Assembly: GCF_033958435.1 (NCBI RefSeq)
Contig: NC_134144.1
Coordinates: 9,604,010 to 9,668,009 of the forward strand
DNA from: Carettochelys insculpta
Lineage: Eukaryota; Chordata; Testudines; Carettochelyidae
Reading direction: 5' to 3'
DNA: 64,000 nt
A program made the position numbers and the translations under genes. The notes beneath the pieces were generated by a model. That model saw only the letters and a program-made list of their open reading frames with translations. It was not told where the DNA came from and did not search any database. The first letter of the stretch is position 1. Each line of letters opens with the position of its first letter. Below, one piece after another: positions 44,564 through 57,018 of this stretch.

Positions 44564-44889
44564 CAGGTTGCATCCCTTTAATCTAGAAGTCTCTCGTCTG
44601 GCAACATCCATAGTCCGGCATGATTTTAGTTAGCTGGACAACCACTTATCGTGACTGTGGCCAAGTTTTCCATGGTCCCGTAAGATTTGTTTCCAGCCAC
44701 CAGTCCTGGATCTCGGTGTTCTGTGCTGTTATTTAGCTGTAATTTATCCCTAAATGTTTTCTAAGAGCCCAGTAACAGTGGAAGTGTTGGTAATGCTGCT
44801 AGACAATATTGACCTCTCATGGTCCAGCAAATTCTCTCCTCTGGCACCGGTCAGGTCCCGAGGGTGCCGGGTAAGAGCAGTTCAACCTG
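44564..44889 (-). mobile_element. Tigger/pogo-like element (family T1), inverted, TA TSD
   Basis: CAGGTTGCATCCCTTTAATC and GTAAGAGCAGTTCAACCTG ends, TA on both sides (44562-44563, 44890-44891). Same length as the preceding copy in opposite orientation. Confidence 0.9.
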
Positions 44890-44891
44890 TA

Positions 44892-45583
44892 CAGCAAGCA
44901 AAGATGGCAAAGGTCTAATGAGCAGCGGGTGAGTTCCTGTGTCAAATTTGTGTGTAAATATTTGTGTGTATGTGTTGTGGAGTTGAACAGTAAAATGCAA
45001 ACACACTTCTTCAACTTACGGAGAGCCAATCTGCAGCATTTTTAAAATGAAACCTATTTTCTCTTGGTCTAGTGCCCAGTCTGATCATTTTGGCTGTCCT
45101 GATGTACAGCTGTAATATGGCTCCTATTTTCTCTCCTTCAATTACAAGGAAACTAAAAGGAGAGCGAAGCTGCAGCGACTGGAGAAAAGTGGCTGAAAAG
45201 AAATTACAGCTTTTGATTAATGCTGAACGCCCTGATTAAAACAGCGAGGAGGGGGCAGGACAGACCGAAGAGAGTCAGTGAAGGGAGTGAAAGAAAACAG
45301 ATCAAAGAGAAGTGAACAAAGAAAGCCAATGGGGCCAGAGGAAATCGGGCGAAGGGGAAAGCAAGGAGGCTGGCGGAGGTATTTTGAACAGGAGCTGATG
45401 GAAGGAGAAAAGAAAGAGTGCAAATGGAATGAAGAGGCATTCAGGGGAGTAGGACAAAGAGAGAATTTGAGAAAATAAGAATGGAGGGGACCTACCAAGA
45501 GGCCAAAAAGGGAAGACCGAAGAAATAAAGGCAGCTGAGGGGATGGGCGAGGAAAGATGGACAGTATAGGATTAGACAGGAAA
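44892..45583. other. Intron 4 purine-rich stretch
   Basis: 45240-45560 is strongly A/G-rich on the + strand (GGAAAGCAAGGAGGCTGGCG type). ORFs there are Lys/Glu/Arg rich because of composition, so no gene is called. Confidence 0.45.
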
Positions 45584-46035
45584 TAGAATCATAGAACAGT
45601 AGAACTGGAAGGGACCTCGCAAGGTCATCGAGTCCAATCTCCTGCCCTTACAGCAGAACCAAGCACTGTCTAGACCACCCCGACAGACGTCAATCTAACC
45701 TGCTCTTAAATATCTCCAGTGATAGAGATTCCACAGCCTCCCTAGGCAATTTGTTCCAGTGTTTAAGCACCCTGGCAGGTTGGAAGCTTTTCCTAATGTC
45801 CAGCCTAAACCTCCCTTGCTGCAGTTTAAGGTCATTGTTTCTTGTGCTATCCTCAGAGACCAAGGAGAACAGTTTTTATCCCTCCTCCTTGTAACACCAT
45901 TTTAGGTCCTTGAGAACCGTTATCATGTCCCCTCTCAGTCTTCATTTTTCTAAACTAAACAGCCCCAGTTCTTTCAGTTTTTCCTCATCACTCATGTTCT
46001 CCAGACCTTTAATCATTGATGGAGCAAGATGCTGG
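45584..46035 (-). mobile_element. CR1 LINE 3' end
   Basis: ATAGAATCATAGAACAGTAG AACTGGAAGGGACCTCGC begins it. Continues through the CTCCTTGTAACACC and CCTCTCAGTCTTC segments. Confidence 0.85.
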
Positions 46036-46671
46036 AAGAAAAGGGATGATCAAAAAATACTACGGAAAACTTTGAACAGTAAGTCATCAAAATGAGTAAA
46101 AGTGCAGCTCTGTGGACAGGCAGAAGGGAGAAGGACAGAGGACAGTTGGTAGACTCTCTCTCCCATCTCCTGAAGGGTGAATTCATTTGCTGATACACCG
46201 TCAAGCTGCAGCTGAAGATACATTCCCCACAGCAGAAGGAAAAGCCAGGACCAGAGCTATAAATGAGAGACAAAAGAAAAGGCGAGGTCAGGGGGACACA
46301 CTCACTTTTCTTACTCACAGATCTCCGGAGTCCCAAAGGTGAAAACAGAATTTGATGGGTGTTTTAGGATAGTTCTTTAGTGCCCTGTTTTCTGTACAGT
46401 TGCAATCCCATAAGCCTGAATTCTGCTTGGGCTTCTAGTGCTCCTTGAAATTCCCACTCCTTGCTGCACATGGCCTATCTATAATACTCAGCTGAGAGAG
46501 GAGCACCATGGCCGAGGGGGCTTGTGGTCTGCAGCAGATGGCTAGAGCTTTGTGAAGTTTCCTTATCTCTTGATCCTTGTTATGGGGACAAGTGCCCCAT
46601 TTGGTAGGAACCTGTAGAATGCCCCAAAAGCTGTAGAGTGACTTTCAATGGGAATTGAGTGCTTGACTGTC
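46036..46671. other. Intron 4 sequence, nothing recognised
   Basis: No supported features. Confidence 0.45.
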
Positions 46672-46965
46672 TGGGAACATCTATACTCACTGGGAGATTG
46701 AGCTTATCAAGGTCGATCTTCTGGAGTTTGATTTCACTTGCCTAGCGGGGGACATGCAAAATAAAATTAACAGGGCTGAACACTTGACTGCTGTACTACT
46801 CATTATCGTGAGGAATAAGGATTGTCAATGGGAGAGTTTCTATCATCAATGACCCTAGGTGAGGACGGCCTGATAAGTCAATCCTAGATAAGTTGATTGT
46901 CATAGCTGGAATTGTGTATCCAGGATCGACTTTCAGGTCTAATGTATACTTGCCTTCAGTTGTGG
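46672..46965 (-). mobile_element. MITE family M2
   Basis: GGGAACATCTATACTCACTG, AAGGTCGATCTTCTGGAG, ATTATCGTGAGGAATAAGG and GTGTATCCAGGATCGACTTT in the same order as the copy at 51.2 kb. Confidence 0.65.
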
Positions 46966-47139
46966 AAGTCTTCATCAGCGTGATTCTGGCACCCGTTTGG
47001 TCTCTGGTGGTCTTCCCAAAGAGCCTTGATCAGTCTGTAGAGGAAAACAGGACTGCAGCAGCCCTAGCTTGCAGGAATCATACTCCAGGACCTTTATTCT
47101 AAACATGTTGGCTCCCCCCCACCAAAAAAAAAAAAAACT

Positions 47140-47395
47140 GTTTTAGAAAAAGAGCGAGATAAATTCATGGAGGATAGATCTATCAGTGGCTATTAGCCAG
47201 GATGGGCAGGAATGGTGTCCCTAACCTCTGTTTGCTCAAAGCTGGGAATGGGCGACAGGAGATGGATCACCTGATGATTACCTGTTCAGATGTCATTCCC
47301 TCTGGGACACTTGATACTGGTCACTGTTAGAAGGAGGGATACCAGGTAGATGGACCTTTGCTCTGAACCAATATGGACATTCTTGTCACCCTACA
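47140..47395 (+). mobile_element. CR1-like LINE 3' end (GTTCTTATG subfamily)
   Basis: GATAAATTCATGGAGGATAG, CAGGATGGGCAGGAATGGTG and GGTAGATGGACCTTTGCTCT; ends ATGGACATTCTTGT. Confidence 0.75.
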
Positions 47396-49106
47396 GCTCA
47401 TAACAGCAATTCCGAATAAATGGATGGAGAAAATGGTATCTGTTGACAAAGGACATATGTGATCTGAATTACCCATCAGCTCATCACATGGACAAGGCAC
47501 AAAGAAAAGAGAGCTTAAGTAACACTGTGAGCCACTGCTGCTAAATTCAGTGCTGCTTCCTAGTCACAATTTAAAGGGCTTGGGGAGAGAATTCAGAATC
47601 CAATTCTCTTTCCTGTTCCAAAGGAATTCTTTTTTTCAGCTTGGTCGTCACATTAGTGCACGGTTGGTTATTAATCACTGGCAAGTGAGCACAGCACCTT
47701 GCGTATCTGTCAAAAGCCTATAAACAGACTGAAACAAATTGTTAATATTGCTGTCTAGAGAGAACTAAAAACAGACTGATTAATTGTATTGGCACCTTGC
47801 TGTATGTGGGACAGTAATAGCCTTCCTTATTAGGGAAAGAGCAGATTGCTCTGGGGTTTTCCATCATCATCATCATCATCTTCACCTTTTAGATCTATCC
47901 CTTCCTCTTGAACCCGGAGCTCAAACCCAAGATGGCAATTCATTTCGAAGTTTTCTATGTCCTCCATGAAGACTAAAATGTTTACAGTGCTTACAAGTCA
48001 CTGTTTCAGAAGGATTCCAGATGGCTATAAACCAGTTTAGCTCAGAACCTAGTTGATTGTATGGGTGAAACCGTTATTTATAGTGCCTGGTATACACAGG
48101 TATTTTGGGAACTTAGTAAAACTTGGCACTCTGCAGAGAACTCTGGGCTGAACCACACTGAAAAGAGGCAAGTGACTACAAAAATGAAGAATAGCTAGTG
48201 ATCTTGGAAGATCGTGGCTTAAGGTTCAGGGAACTGGCAGCCCCTATTGTCCTTAAGAATTCTAATTCACTTCCTTTTCTTGCTGGTCCATGATGGACTC
48301 CAGCAATAATGGTGGTTGCTAGGATGGTAGTTCAAAGCCGTCTCTGACGACGGAAGGGAAGATAAAACAATAAAGGAAAGCAAGCTTGGATAGACCCATT
48401 AGGTGAGATCCTCAACAAATGTAAAGCAGCATGGCTCCCTTGAGTAGTCATACCTGCTGAGGATCTGACCCATTGTCTCCTTCATAAGGGCTGTTGCTAT
48501 GACTACTTAGCTGTGGTTGTTGTCGCCATAGAGCAAAACCTAACGTGCCTACCTTGCTTTTAACAGAAGCGGGTTGCTTGTTTGTGGTTGTATTCGAGAC
48601 ACGCACACTGTAAGTTCCTGGAAGAGAAAATGTAGCAATCCCACTGCTTGTGTAGAACTTATGTTCACTGCAGTTGGACAGCTCTCATGCCTCTCTTCTG
48701 TTTGGTGTTTTGCCAGAGAACCCAAAGCTAAAAAGTAGATGCAGAAGATCTGATGCCGAGAGGAGAGGAGAGGAGAGGAGCTGTATGTTGTACAGGTGGG
48801 GCAAGGCATGTAAACAGGTGAATTGAAGGAAGCATCCTTGTTGGTTTTGTGCATTTTACGTTCAAGTGAAGAGGAACCTCCTTGTCTCTCGTAGGGGTCA
48901 GAAAGCCTCATAACTTTAACCTTCACTGTGGTCTCACTTCCTATTCTTTTGACCTAAAGGAACATGAAGGCATTGTCACAGAGTTTTTGTTTTTAACAGT
49001 CTCTGGCTCTGCAGAGGGTCTGCAGGGTCCACCCGTCCATTAGCATTTACCTCCATGATTTCCATTTGTAAACATATGCTCATTCTGCCTTGAGGTAGAA
49101 GACGGA
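47396..49106. other. Intron 4 sequence; ATC repeat (47862-47880) and GGAGA repeat (48759-48780)
   Basis: CATCATCATCATCATC and GAGAGGAGAGGAGAGGAGAG are simple repeats. 47630-47800 is repeat-poor and AT-rich (GGTTATTAATCACTGGC, CTGATTAATTGTATTGG). No gene. Confidence 0.5.
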
Positions 49107-49328
49107 GGCCAGGTCTACAACAGATCTGAAAGTCGATTTCTGATGCACAGTTCCAGCTACAGCAATTGCGTAGCTAGAACTGAAGTATCGGAAAACGACT
49201 TTTGTGACTGTTTTCACTGAGGAAGGTTGACAGGAATGTTTCTCCTGTCATCTTTAACAGACACGCGAAATAGAACTCTGGAAGATCGACGCAGATCAGG
49301 TCAATCTTCACGGAAGTGTAGACAAGCC
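49107..49328 (+). mobile_element. MITE family M2, both ends recognisable
   Basis: GGCCAGGTCTACAACAGATC left end and GGAAGTGTAGACAAGCC right end, with internal CAATTGCGTAGCTAGAACTG and GGAAGATCGACGC. Confidence 0.7.
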
Positions 49329-51242
49329 CTAAGCAGAGTTACTTGTCACTTCCACAGGATTACAATTTTTTCTTTATTGAAAGACAGTATTTTTAACTTT
49401 GATTTAACATGGTGTTGATTGTTTTCCTTAGAGCACAGTACAGAGAGAGATACTAAGCTTGCCATTGCAGTCAGGTTAAGAACATGTTTGCAGTGCCATA
49501 AATATATACCTCTTGCTGATACCATCAGCTCTTTGCAAAGCAAAACAAGAACCCCAAAACACTGAAGCTGAAAGAGGAATTCTGTCGTTTCCTGCTTTGA
49601 GACCTTTGAAATAAATATCTCTTTTGTCTCAGAATGGAAGGAAATAGCAAGGGAGGCATCGGACACCAGCGGGCACTGAGCCCATGGTAGTTGTTGATGA
49701 GGATGATGATTTGTCTCAGAACTAGACGATTCTCAAAATATTTGCATTAAGCATTTCAAATTGTTGCTAAGAAGTTTGCACTAATATTTCAGAGAGAAAC
49801 AGAATCCTTTGGTTCACATAGCATCTTAGTCCAGACATGATGTCTAATGCAATCTATCATCTTCTGCCAAATAGACAAGAAATATTACGTGTCTGAAATG
49901 ATTTAGCTTTGTTTCTTCTGTGTCAGATAGATTGCTTTAGAAATGCCCCCACTTAGATTCCAAATTAGGTTTTCATGAGCTGGGAGCTCAACTTGCTAGC
50001 TCTGTCCACATTCACGCTATCTTGGACACTTCAGAGTCTGCTTCTGGTAAACTTCAGACACTCCAGATTGCATGAGAAAGGACTGCAAGTACCTCATTGC
50101 TCTTCATTTAATTGTACGTGGCTGGGAGATGCAAGCAGATAAAAGATGTAACTGTTTAATTCCAAGTGGAAATTGTGTCCAGTAAACACCAAGAATCTAA
50201 TGTTCATTTGTCCAGTCTTGCATGTGTGTTGATGGGAAACATATATGCATTTCAAAGCATGAATGAGCTGCATGTTGTCTTCTTTTCCTCCCAAAGCATC
50301 TTTGCTGACACCAGGAGGACAGAGTTGCAGTTCATTCATGTCCAGGGCTTGTTCCTCCATTAAGCCCTGGTCATATCTCTGGCATGGTGTCCCACCGCCC
50401 AGTGCGTGATCTGCCGATGATGGTAGAAAAGAGGTTCACCCTGTACCAACCCATTTTTCTACCTTCTTAGTTACAAAAGGACTTGATTGTGCCACCTGCT
50501 GACTGGTTTCTTTTGATGGCCACATGAAAAGAAGAATTTGCTCTGCCTGTCACGTTTGTTACTTCAGTTATAGTGTCAAGTTGGTGCAGATTAATTTGCC
50601 ATAGCTTCAGCAGGGCTGTCAGCGTATTTGACCTAGTGGAGAAAAATGATGATAAAGAGACCTTAAATGCCGAGAGATTAGCTACTGCTAACAAAGCATC
50701 AAGGCTACAAACAGTGCAACTTTGCCTACATGCAAAAAGACAAGCTTATCAGTGATTCTCTTTCCAGGAGGACATTAAAAGATAACCTTTTGTTTATGCA
50801 GATATTTACCTGATAAGATCACTCCAAGGGCAGGCATGAAATGTCTTGCATGACTGTTGCACTTCAGGTTACAAAAACAACAAATTGGGAAATTTAGAAA
50901 ATTGCAGCGAATGCTGAATTCTTCATTTCAGTTGGCGCTCGCAGTCTCCTCAGATTCGCTTTCCCTGCACAGGCTGCTTTTGTTTCCAGCAAGTTCTAAT
51001 GAAACACCATGGCGACTTGAAACCAACAGACTTCTTATTTCATTGTTCCCAGGCCATGGCAGATCAAAAAGACTGCTAGCGTTGAACTTTGGCTACACGC
51101 CACAAACATAACGGGAACAATCTGGTTATAACAAAACAGTCTCCTGAAGCAGGTAAAAAACAGTTCCAACTCGCAGTGTAGTTGACACTGGCCTATGTCT
51201 TCACATGATTGAAAAGCATAGGGTTTGAGGGCTGCTGCATTT
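49329..51242. other. Intron 4 sequence, nothing recognised
   Basis: Long repeat-poor stretch. Short ORFs only. Confidence 0.45.
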
Positions 51243-51532
51243 GGGCCATGTCTGTATTACCCTGAAGAGCAACCCGCTCAGGATCGATCTTCCAGGGTTC
51301 GATTTTTGCATGCCTGGTAGGGATGCAAGAAATTGACCTATCGGTCAACCCCGTACTCTCTGTTATCATGAGGAGTAAGGGAGGTCAACGGAAGAAACTC
51401 TCCCAACGACCTTCCTCAGTGAGGATGGCCAGGTAAGTTGATTGCAGATAAGTCGATTGTAGCTATGCAATTGCCATAGTTAGAACTGTGTATCTGCAGT
51501 CGTCTTACCTGCCTAGTAGAGACCAAGCCTCA
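51243..51532 (-). mobile_element. MITE family M2
   Basis: GGCCATGTCTGTATTACCCT, GGATCGATCTTCCAGGGTTC, TTATCATGAGGAGTAAGGGA and CCTGCCTAGTAGAGACCAAG. Confidence 0.7.
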
Positions 51533-53023
51533 GATACCGTTGCTTTTCAGGTATCCCAGGGTCACATCCCCAGGCACCAGAAGATCAGGTCTTTGAGGTA
51601 AGCCCCAGGATGTGCCAATGTGGAATTTGCCATCTGTCTCCCCGTCTCTGGTCTGGTCCTAAAGAGACATAGTTGATTTGAAATTTTTTTTAGTTGACTA
51701 ATTTTTTTTAAATCTCTGTAGAACACCCTTTAAAGTGGGATGACCTGCATATATTCATATTATTTTAACTGTCATTATATAAGAGTTTTTAACCGCTCCC
51801 ATTTCTTTCTGTTTATAAAAAATCTTGACATCAAGGGACAAAATGGGAGTCCTGAACCTGCAAAAATCCCAGCCCATGCTTCAGTCTTTGCAGGACTGAG
51901 GTGTGCCTGGTGCTACACAGGAGCAATGAAACTGACTGTACCCAAGGTGCTGTTATGTACACAAAGACACATCTTTTGCTAACTTTTTATTAATGCAGAG
52001 CTGTAATAAAACATAACAGCGTCAACAAGCTGTGCTGTGCATTACTTATTACTTGTTCAGGATCAGGTAAATATTCAAAGAACTTAGCTAAAGATTCTGG
52101 TTTGCTGGCTGCAAAGGCCTCCTGAGTATGAGCCAAAGAGTGATCAAATTTCTAAATCTCTCTCCTCTTTTGGGGATTTCTCGTGTGCGTACTTGGTCTC
52201 AAAGCTTTCCCATTGCAAGTCCTTACTTTGTCATTATTCCACGAGAGGAGGAGTCAGACTTTTCCACTAATCTGCAATACAAATTCTAAAAAAAGTAATT
52301 CATTTATTGATCTGTTTAAATGTAAAACCTTTGGCAAATTTTTTCAGCTATAACTATCTCAGCCATGATGTGTGGTCGGTGTGGAAGTGGCTCAGGTTTG
52401 ATGTTACAGTGTGATTTTTCAAGTTGATGGTGGACTTCTTAAGATTGTTTCTTTTATTTTAAAAACGTTAGTGTAGTACTGAGATCAGTGATGACACTGT
52501 TTTATTCTCCTCAATCATTCTTCTCCCTTCCCTTATATTTGGATTAAAACCTCATAGATTTGTTTTCAGGGCTTGCGTTTTAATAAGGACAGCTTTGTAT
52601 TTGCCTTGATTTAACTGGGAGTCCTCAGGCACCTCATTAAGGAGGGAATGACATGCCAGACCAAGACCATTTAATAAACGAAAGGATTTTGGAAAATATT
52701 TTCACAATCAAAATGCAAACAATTTTCCAAATGGCCCCACTGTTAGATCTGCCTTATACTGTTGTGTACTGAACTGTGTGTTAGTAACTGCCCCCAGTGC
52801 AGCTCCAACAGAGTCACCGCACATTGGTTTAAAACTGCCCAGGCACAGACTGTGCCATCTGCTTTTAAACCCTTTCATAAGCTGCAGCTTCCCAGCCAAG
52901 GCTGCTCCTTGGCTTCCGTGGGAATTGAGGGTTTTCCACACTTCATGTTGGACCTTCTCAGCCCCTCAGAGGTTCAGTTGCTACCTTTTTCTGATGCTGG
53001 TTGCAATACTGCTGCAGATAAGA
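51533..53023. other. Intron 4 sequence, nothing recognised
   Basis: No supported features beyond short ORFs at 52.7-53.1 kb that overlap the next LINE end. Confidence 0.4.
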
Positions 53024-53260
53024 CCAGAGGAACGGCCATACTGGGTCAGGCCGAAGGTCCATCTAGCCCAGTATCCTGTCTTCCAACAGAGGACAATGCC
53101 AGATGCCCCAAAGGGAGTGAACCAAATAGGCAGTCATGAAATTGATCCCTCTCCTGTCATCATCTGACAAATAGAGGCTTAGGACGTCATTCCTACCCAT
53201 CCTGGCTAATGGCCACTGATAGACCTAACCTCCATGAATTGGCCAGAGCTGCTCTGCTCT
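53024..53260 (-). mobile_element. CR1-like LINE 3' end (GTTCTTATG subfamily)
   Basis: GAACGGCCATACTGGGTCAG GCCGAAGGTCC and AGCCCAGTATCCTGTCTTCC. Confidence 0.75.
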
Positions 53261-53455
53261 TCTCCATCCCCATTCAACATGAATACATTATTGTCATAAA
53301 TAGGGAGATGGGCCAGGTAGGAAGCTGAACCAGCTTTGCTTTTCAAGGCTTTCTCATGGACCAGTTTCTGTGGTAATGGAAAGAAGAACTCCTCTTACTC
53401 GAGCACCTCTTCACATGTCCATGGTGTTGTAACGTATGTACCTGTGTGTATCTTA

Positions 53456-53876
53456 GGGTACGTCTACTTGGCAAAGTCATTTCGGAATAGCTGATTCCGG
53501 AGTTGTTTTTCCCAAATAAGATATTTCAGGATAATGTGCCTACACTACAGGGAAGCCCCGGAATAAGAAACACTTATTCCCAAATAGCGTTTCCATGCAG
53601 AGGAGAGTCTATTTCAAAATAGAGCCGTTGGATGCACTGTGCCTTATTTCAAAATAGCCCCTATTCCATGTCTACACAGCCCCTATTTCAAAATGCCTGT
53701 TTTGAAATAGGCGCTATTCCTTGTACGGTGACGTTTACCAGTTTTTATGTTTACCAGTTTACCATCCGCTGTTTGCAAATTATTTCAAAATAGCAGTTGC
53801 GTTGTGTAGACGCTCGCAAAGTCGTTTGAAAATATCGGCCGTTATTCCAGAATAACTTTGCTGTGTAGACCTACCT
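53456..53876. mobile_element. PIF/Harbinger-like MITE (family M1) with TTA TSD
   Basis: GGGTACGTCTACTTGGCAAAG left, CTTTGCTGTGTAGACCTACCT right. TTA at 53453-53455 and 53877-53879. Interior rich in TATTTCAAAATAG palindromes. Confidence 0.85.
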
Positions 53877-54094
53877 TTAGTCATACCAAAGAACTGGATC
53901 ACTCTCCTCACTTCCTTTTCTCGTGATGCAACTGGGAGGAGGACGTGGTATTTGGCTTTCTCTCCAAAACTGACTGCTCGCAAACATTAGTTGTTGAGTG
54001 TAAATTGCAAAGTAGGAGATGGTCCAAAAAGGTGATGGGAAGAGAAAAGGCATGATTGACACTTTGGCCTGGATTGGCTTAAACAATGACATAC

Positions 54095-54241
54095 CAAATA
54101 GTAACAGAGAGGTAGCCGTGTTGTCTGTATTCTAACAAAACAAAACAGCAGAAATGTAGCACTTTAAAGACTACCAAAATGGTTTATTCGGTGATGAGCT
54201 TTTGTGGGACAGTGGGTCTGTCCCACAAAAGTTCATCACCG
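54095..54241 (-). mobile_element. Retroposon family A, snap-back foldback insertion with perfect 13-bp TSD
   Basis: AACAATGACATAC at 54082-54094 and 54242-54254 flanks the insert. On the minus strand an antisense stub joins the full sense copy at a hairpin (CTTTTGTGGGACAG / CTGTCCCACAAAAG with loop TGGGT), and the sense copy runs to the family 3' end CTACCTCTCTGTTAC. Confidence 0.85.
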
Positions 54242-54694
54242 AACAATGACATACAGGTAAGAGGAGTCAGTCCTCATTTTAGTTTTTATTACAGATCTGC
54301 TATCAGGAGGGATTGTGTCTGTAGGAAGTAAAATATTACCTGTGCCTCGGGGATCTTAGGCATACTCATTGATAGTAGTTTTATAGGGATAAGTCATTCT
54401 TCGCTTGCTGTCCTGAATAGTTGCTGAGACAGGTCTGTTCACCTTGCCAGAGATAAGCACATTTCATGTGTGAGCTAACCAATTCCTGTTTGTCCCCCAG
54501 GTACCCCAGCTGGATGATTTGAAGTGGGATTAGATGAGGTGTGACTATGCCTTGAGTGACTTGAGCTCATATTCAAATTCCTATTCATATTCAAATTCAA
54601 CACATTAACACATGGTTTGAACAGGGACAGCAATTACCTGACCCATTACAAGGACTTTTTACATACTTAGATGTTTTATCTAACTCTTAACGTC

Positions 54695-54957
54695 CTCCCC
54701 CTCGCCCCCACCGTCCCTCTGCTCTTCTAATTTGCCAACCTTGATAGCAATTTTTCTGATTTGTCAACCTTGATAGCAACTTTTGGACCTCTGTGCTTTA
54801 TATATGGAGTCTGTTCTGGTATGGCTGTGATCTGAAGAAGTGGGTCTGTCTCACAAAAGCTCATCACCTAATAAATTATTTTGTTAGTCTTTAAAGTGCT
54901 ACGTGGCTGCTTTTTTGTTTTGGTAGAATACAGACTAACACAACTACCTCTCTGTCA
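54695..54957 (+). mobile_element. Retroposon family A, longer copy
   Basis: 5' part with CTCCCCCTCGCCCCCACC and CCAACCTTGATAGCAA, then GGAGTCTGTTCTGGTATGGC, GAAGAAGTGGGTCTGTC and the common 3' end. Confidence 0.75.
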
Positions 54958-55156
54958 CCAAGCTCACTCATGAAACACTAAGAAGATGGCTACCAGGCAG
55001 CTTAAGGGCCAGTGACAGAGGCTTTCCAAAAACCAAATCCAAAGATAACAACACTTAATTAACACAGCTTAATTGATCTGTTCTTAGCAAAGCTTGTTTT
55101 CTCCTTTCTGAGTCACTGTAGGGGCTCGTCTGCATACTTGGCTCAATCTAATTCTT

Positions 55157-55411
55157 GACCTTCCCGCCCACCCCTCCACTCTCTGATTTGGTCACCTTGA
55201 TTATCTTTTTCTGATTTGTCCTCCTTGCTTGCTGTTTTTGGTTCTCTGTGCCTTAAATATTGAGTCTGTTCTGGTCTGGCTATGGTCTGAAGAAGTGGGT
55301 CTGTCCCATGAAAGCTCACCTAATAAACCATTTTGCTAGTCTTTAAAGTGCTCCTTGACTGCTTCTTGTTTTGATAGTGTATAGACTAGCACGGCTTCCT
55401 CTCTGTTACTA
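55157..55411 (+). mobile_element. Retroposon family A, longer copy
   Basis: Same order as 54695-54957, same orientation, 200 bp downstream: TTGAGTCTGTTCTGGTCTGG, GTGGGTCTGTCCCATGAAAG, CTTTAAAGTGCTCC, CTCTCTGTTACTA. Confidence 0.8.
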
Positions 55412-55919
55412 TCCTGTGGTAATGGTGTGATCCAGAGGAATACAAGAGAGAGGTCTTCATTTCCCACCCCAGTCACTCAACCTGGGGCAGGAGTATGAAA
55501 GGTTTTTAATCTGTCATATGATCTGGATCCTTACGCACTGACCACAATGGCCACTGTTTTCAACTCCTGGATCCTGCTCAGAGGATCCCTCGCTCCACTC
55601 TTTCCCAGACACCAGAGGGAAACACGGCATGAAGCCCATGAAATTCTCCAGGAAAGCAGAGGTGGAATTGAGCCAAAAACTCCCGTATCTGCACCCCATA
55701 GATGAAGAGTGAATTTGGGTGCCAGTTTCACCCCGCAGGAGTACACTGTTACTGCGCTGCAGGATGGTGAGATGCAGAGTCACATCCGGGCTTGCTGTGC
55801 AGGAGCTTAGAGTGTAGACAAGCCCCACGGCAGTAGTAATGTGACTAAATTGCAAAATGGGGAAACAACGAGCAGACAAACAGACACTGGTGAATAGGTG
55901 ACCTCTTTGAGAATACCTG
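55412..55919. other. Intron 4 sequence, nothing recognised
   Basis: A 139-codon minus-strand frame (55514-55933) runs into a MIR-like repeat and is not protein-like. Confidence 0.4.
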
Positions 55920-56062
55920 CTGTTACATAGCACTTTTCATCCAGAGGTGGCTCAAAGCACGTTACACAGGTCCATGTGGTGGCCCGTTCTTTATAGCTAG
56001 GGAAACTGAGGCACATGAGAGGTGAAATTAAGATCAACGAGCTGGCCAGTGGCAAAGGTGCC
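55920..56062 (-). repeat. MIR-like ancient SINE
   Basis: CTAGGGAAACTGAGGCACAT GAGAGGTGAAATTAAG and CAGTGGCAAAGGTGCC fit the reverse complement of MIR. Confidence 0.6.
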
Positions 56063-56202
56063 TAGGAAGGTGCTCAGGTGTTCAGAGCTCAGTGTGAGTC
56101 ACAAAAATGGAGCTTCACAAATTTACTACTTTCGATTTTCAGTTTTTGTATTTAACATGTGGCAGTTGATGTATGTACAATATTTGATCCAATTGAAAAT
56201 AA

Positions 56203-56462
56203 GGCCTTGTCTGCGTTAGGAAGTGTTACTGCCCTACCAAGTCTAGTTTCAATAGTACAATTCCTGCTAAGGTAGATACAATATTGTATTGGTTATACTG
56301 GTGTTAGCTACTCCTGTAAGGGACGAATTATTAATAACCAGTATAAATCACGTTCATGCCAGTATAACTGCGTCCACGCTGGGGCTTTAACAGGCTTAGA
56401 AAAAAAATCACACCCCTACCCAGCATAATTATAACTCTACAACCTTTTGTGTGGACAAGGCC
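56203..56462. mobile_element. MITE with GGCCTTGTC ends
   Basis: GGCCTTGTCTGCGTTAGG left, TTTTGTGTGGACAAGGCC right. The interior has GGTTATACTGGTGTTAGC and ACGCTGGGGCTTTAACAGG. Confidence 0.7.
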
Positions 56463-56637
56463 CTTATTATCAAAGCCTCGGAAACTTTCAATGGTTTCGT
56501 TTTATTAACCTACTCACTATTTGAAAGGCTTTTTCTGCCCACTGTATGAGGTTTCTATTTCTGTAACTATCGTTGGACATGCTTCTCTTACAGCTGTAGA
56601 AATACTACAGGATGCCAATGGTATTAATTCTTTCCCT

Positions 56638-57018
56638 GGCTACGTCTTACACGACAGTGTAATTTCAAGATCGTGGCTGTTATTTCGAAATACCTTTGCA
56701 AGCATCTAGAGTACGCACACACTATTTGGAAATACATCCAAAATAGCGAGTGTGTTGTTTTCAGATTGATAACCTTCATTGCAGAAGGAATAACGACTGT
56801 TTTGAAATAGATGTAGAATAATAGAATAGATAGTAGTTATTTTGAAATAGACACAGAATTGAGCTATTTCGAAGTAAGCTCTCGTGGCACGCAACAGCAA
56901 CATTTCAACATAGCTGGGTGCTATTTCCAAACACATTTTGTGCATAGCTGTGTTATTTCAAAATATTAGTTGTTTCAAATATCTTATTTTGAAATATCTC
57001 TGTAGTGTAGCCGTAGTC
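56638..57018. mobile_element. MITE of family M1 group, 200 bp before exon 5
   Basis: GGCTACGTCTTACACGACAG left, CTGTAGTGTAGCCGTAGTC right. CCT on both sides. TATTTCGAAATACC and TTATTTTGAAATATC palindromes inside. Confidence 0.65.

Noticed and set aside
45278..45478. Lys/Glu/Arg-rich ORF
   Set aside because: Explained by A/G-rich composition of the DNA.
55514..55933. 139-codon minus-strand ORF
   Set aside because: It runs into a MIR-like repeat, and its residue pattern is not protein-like.
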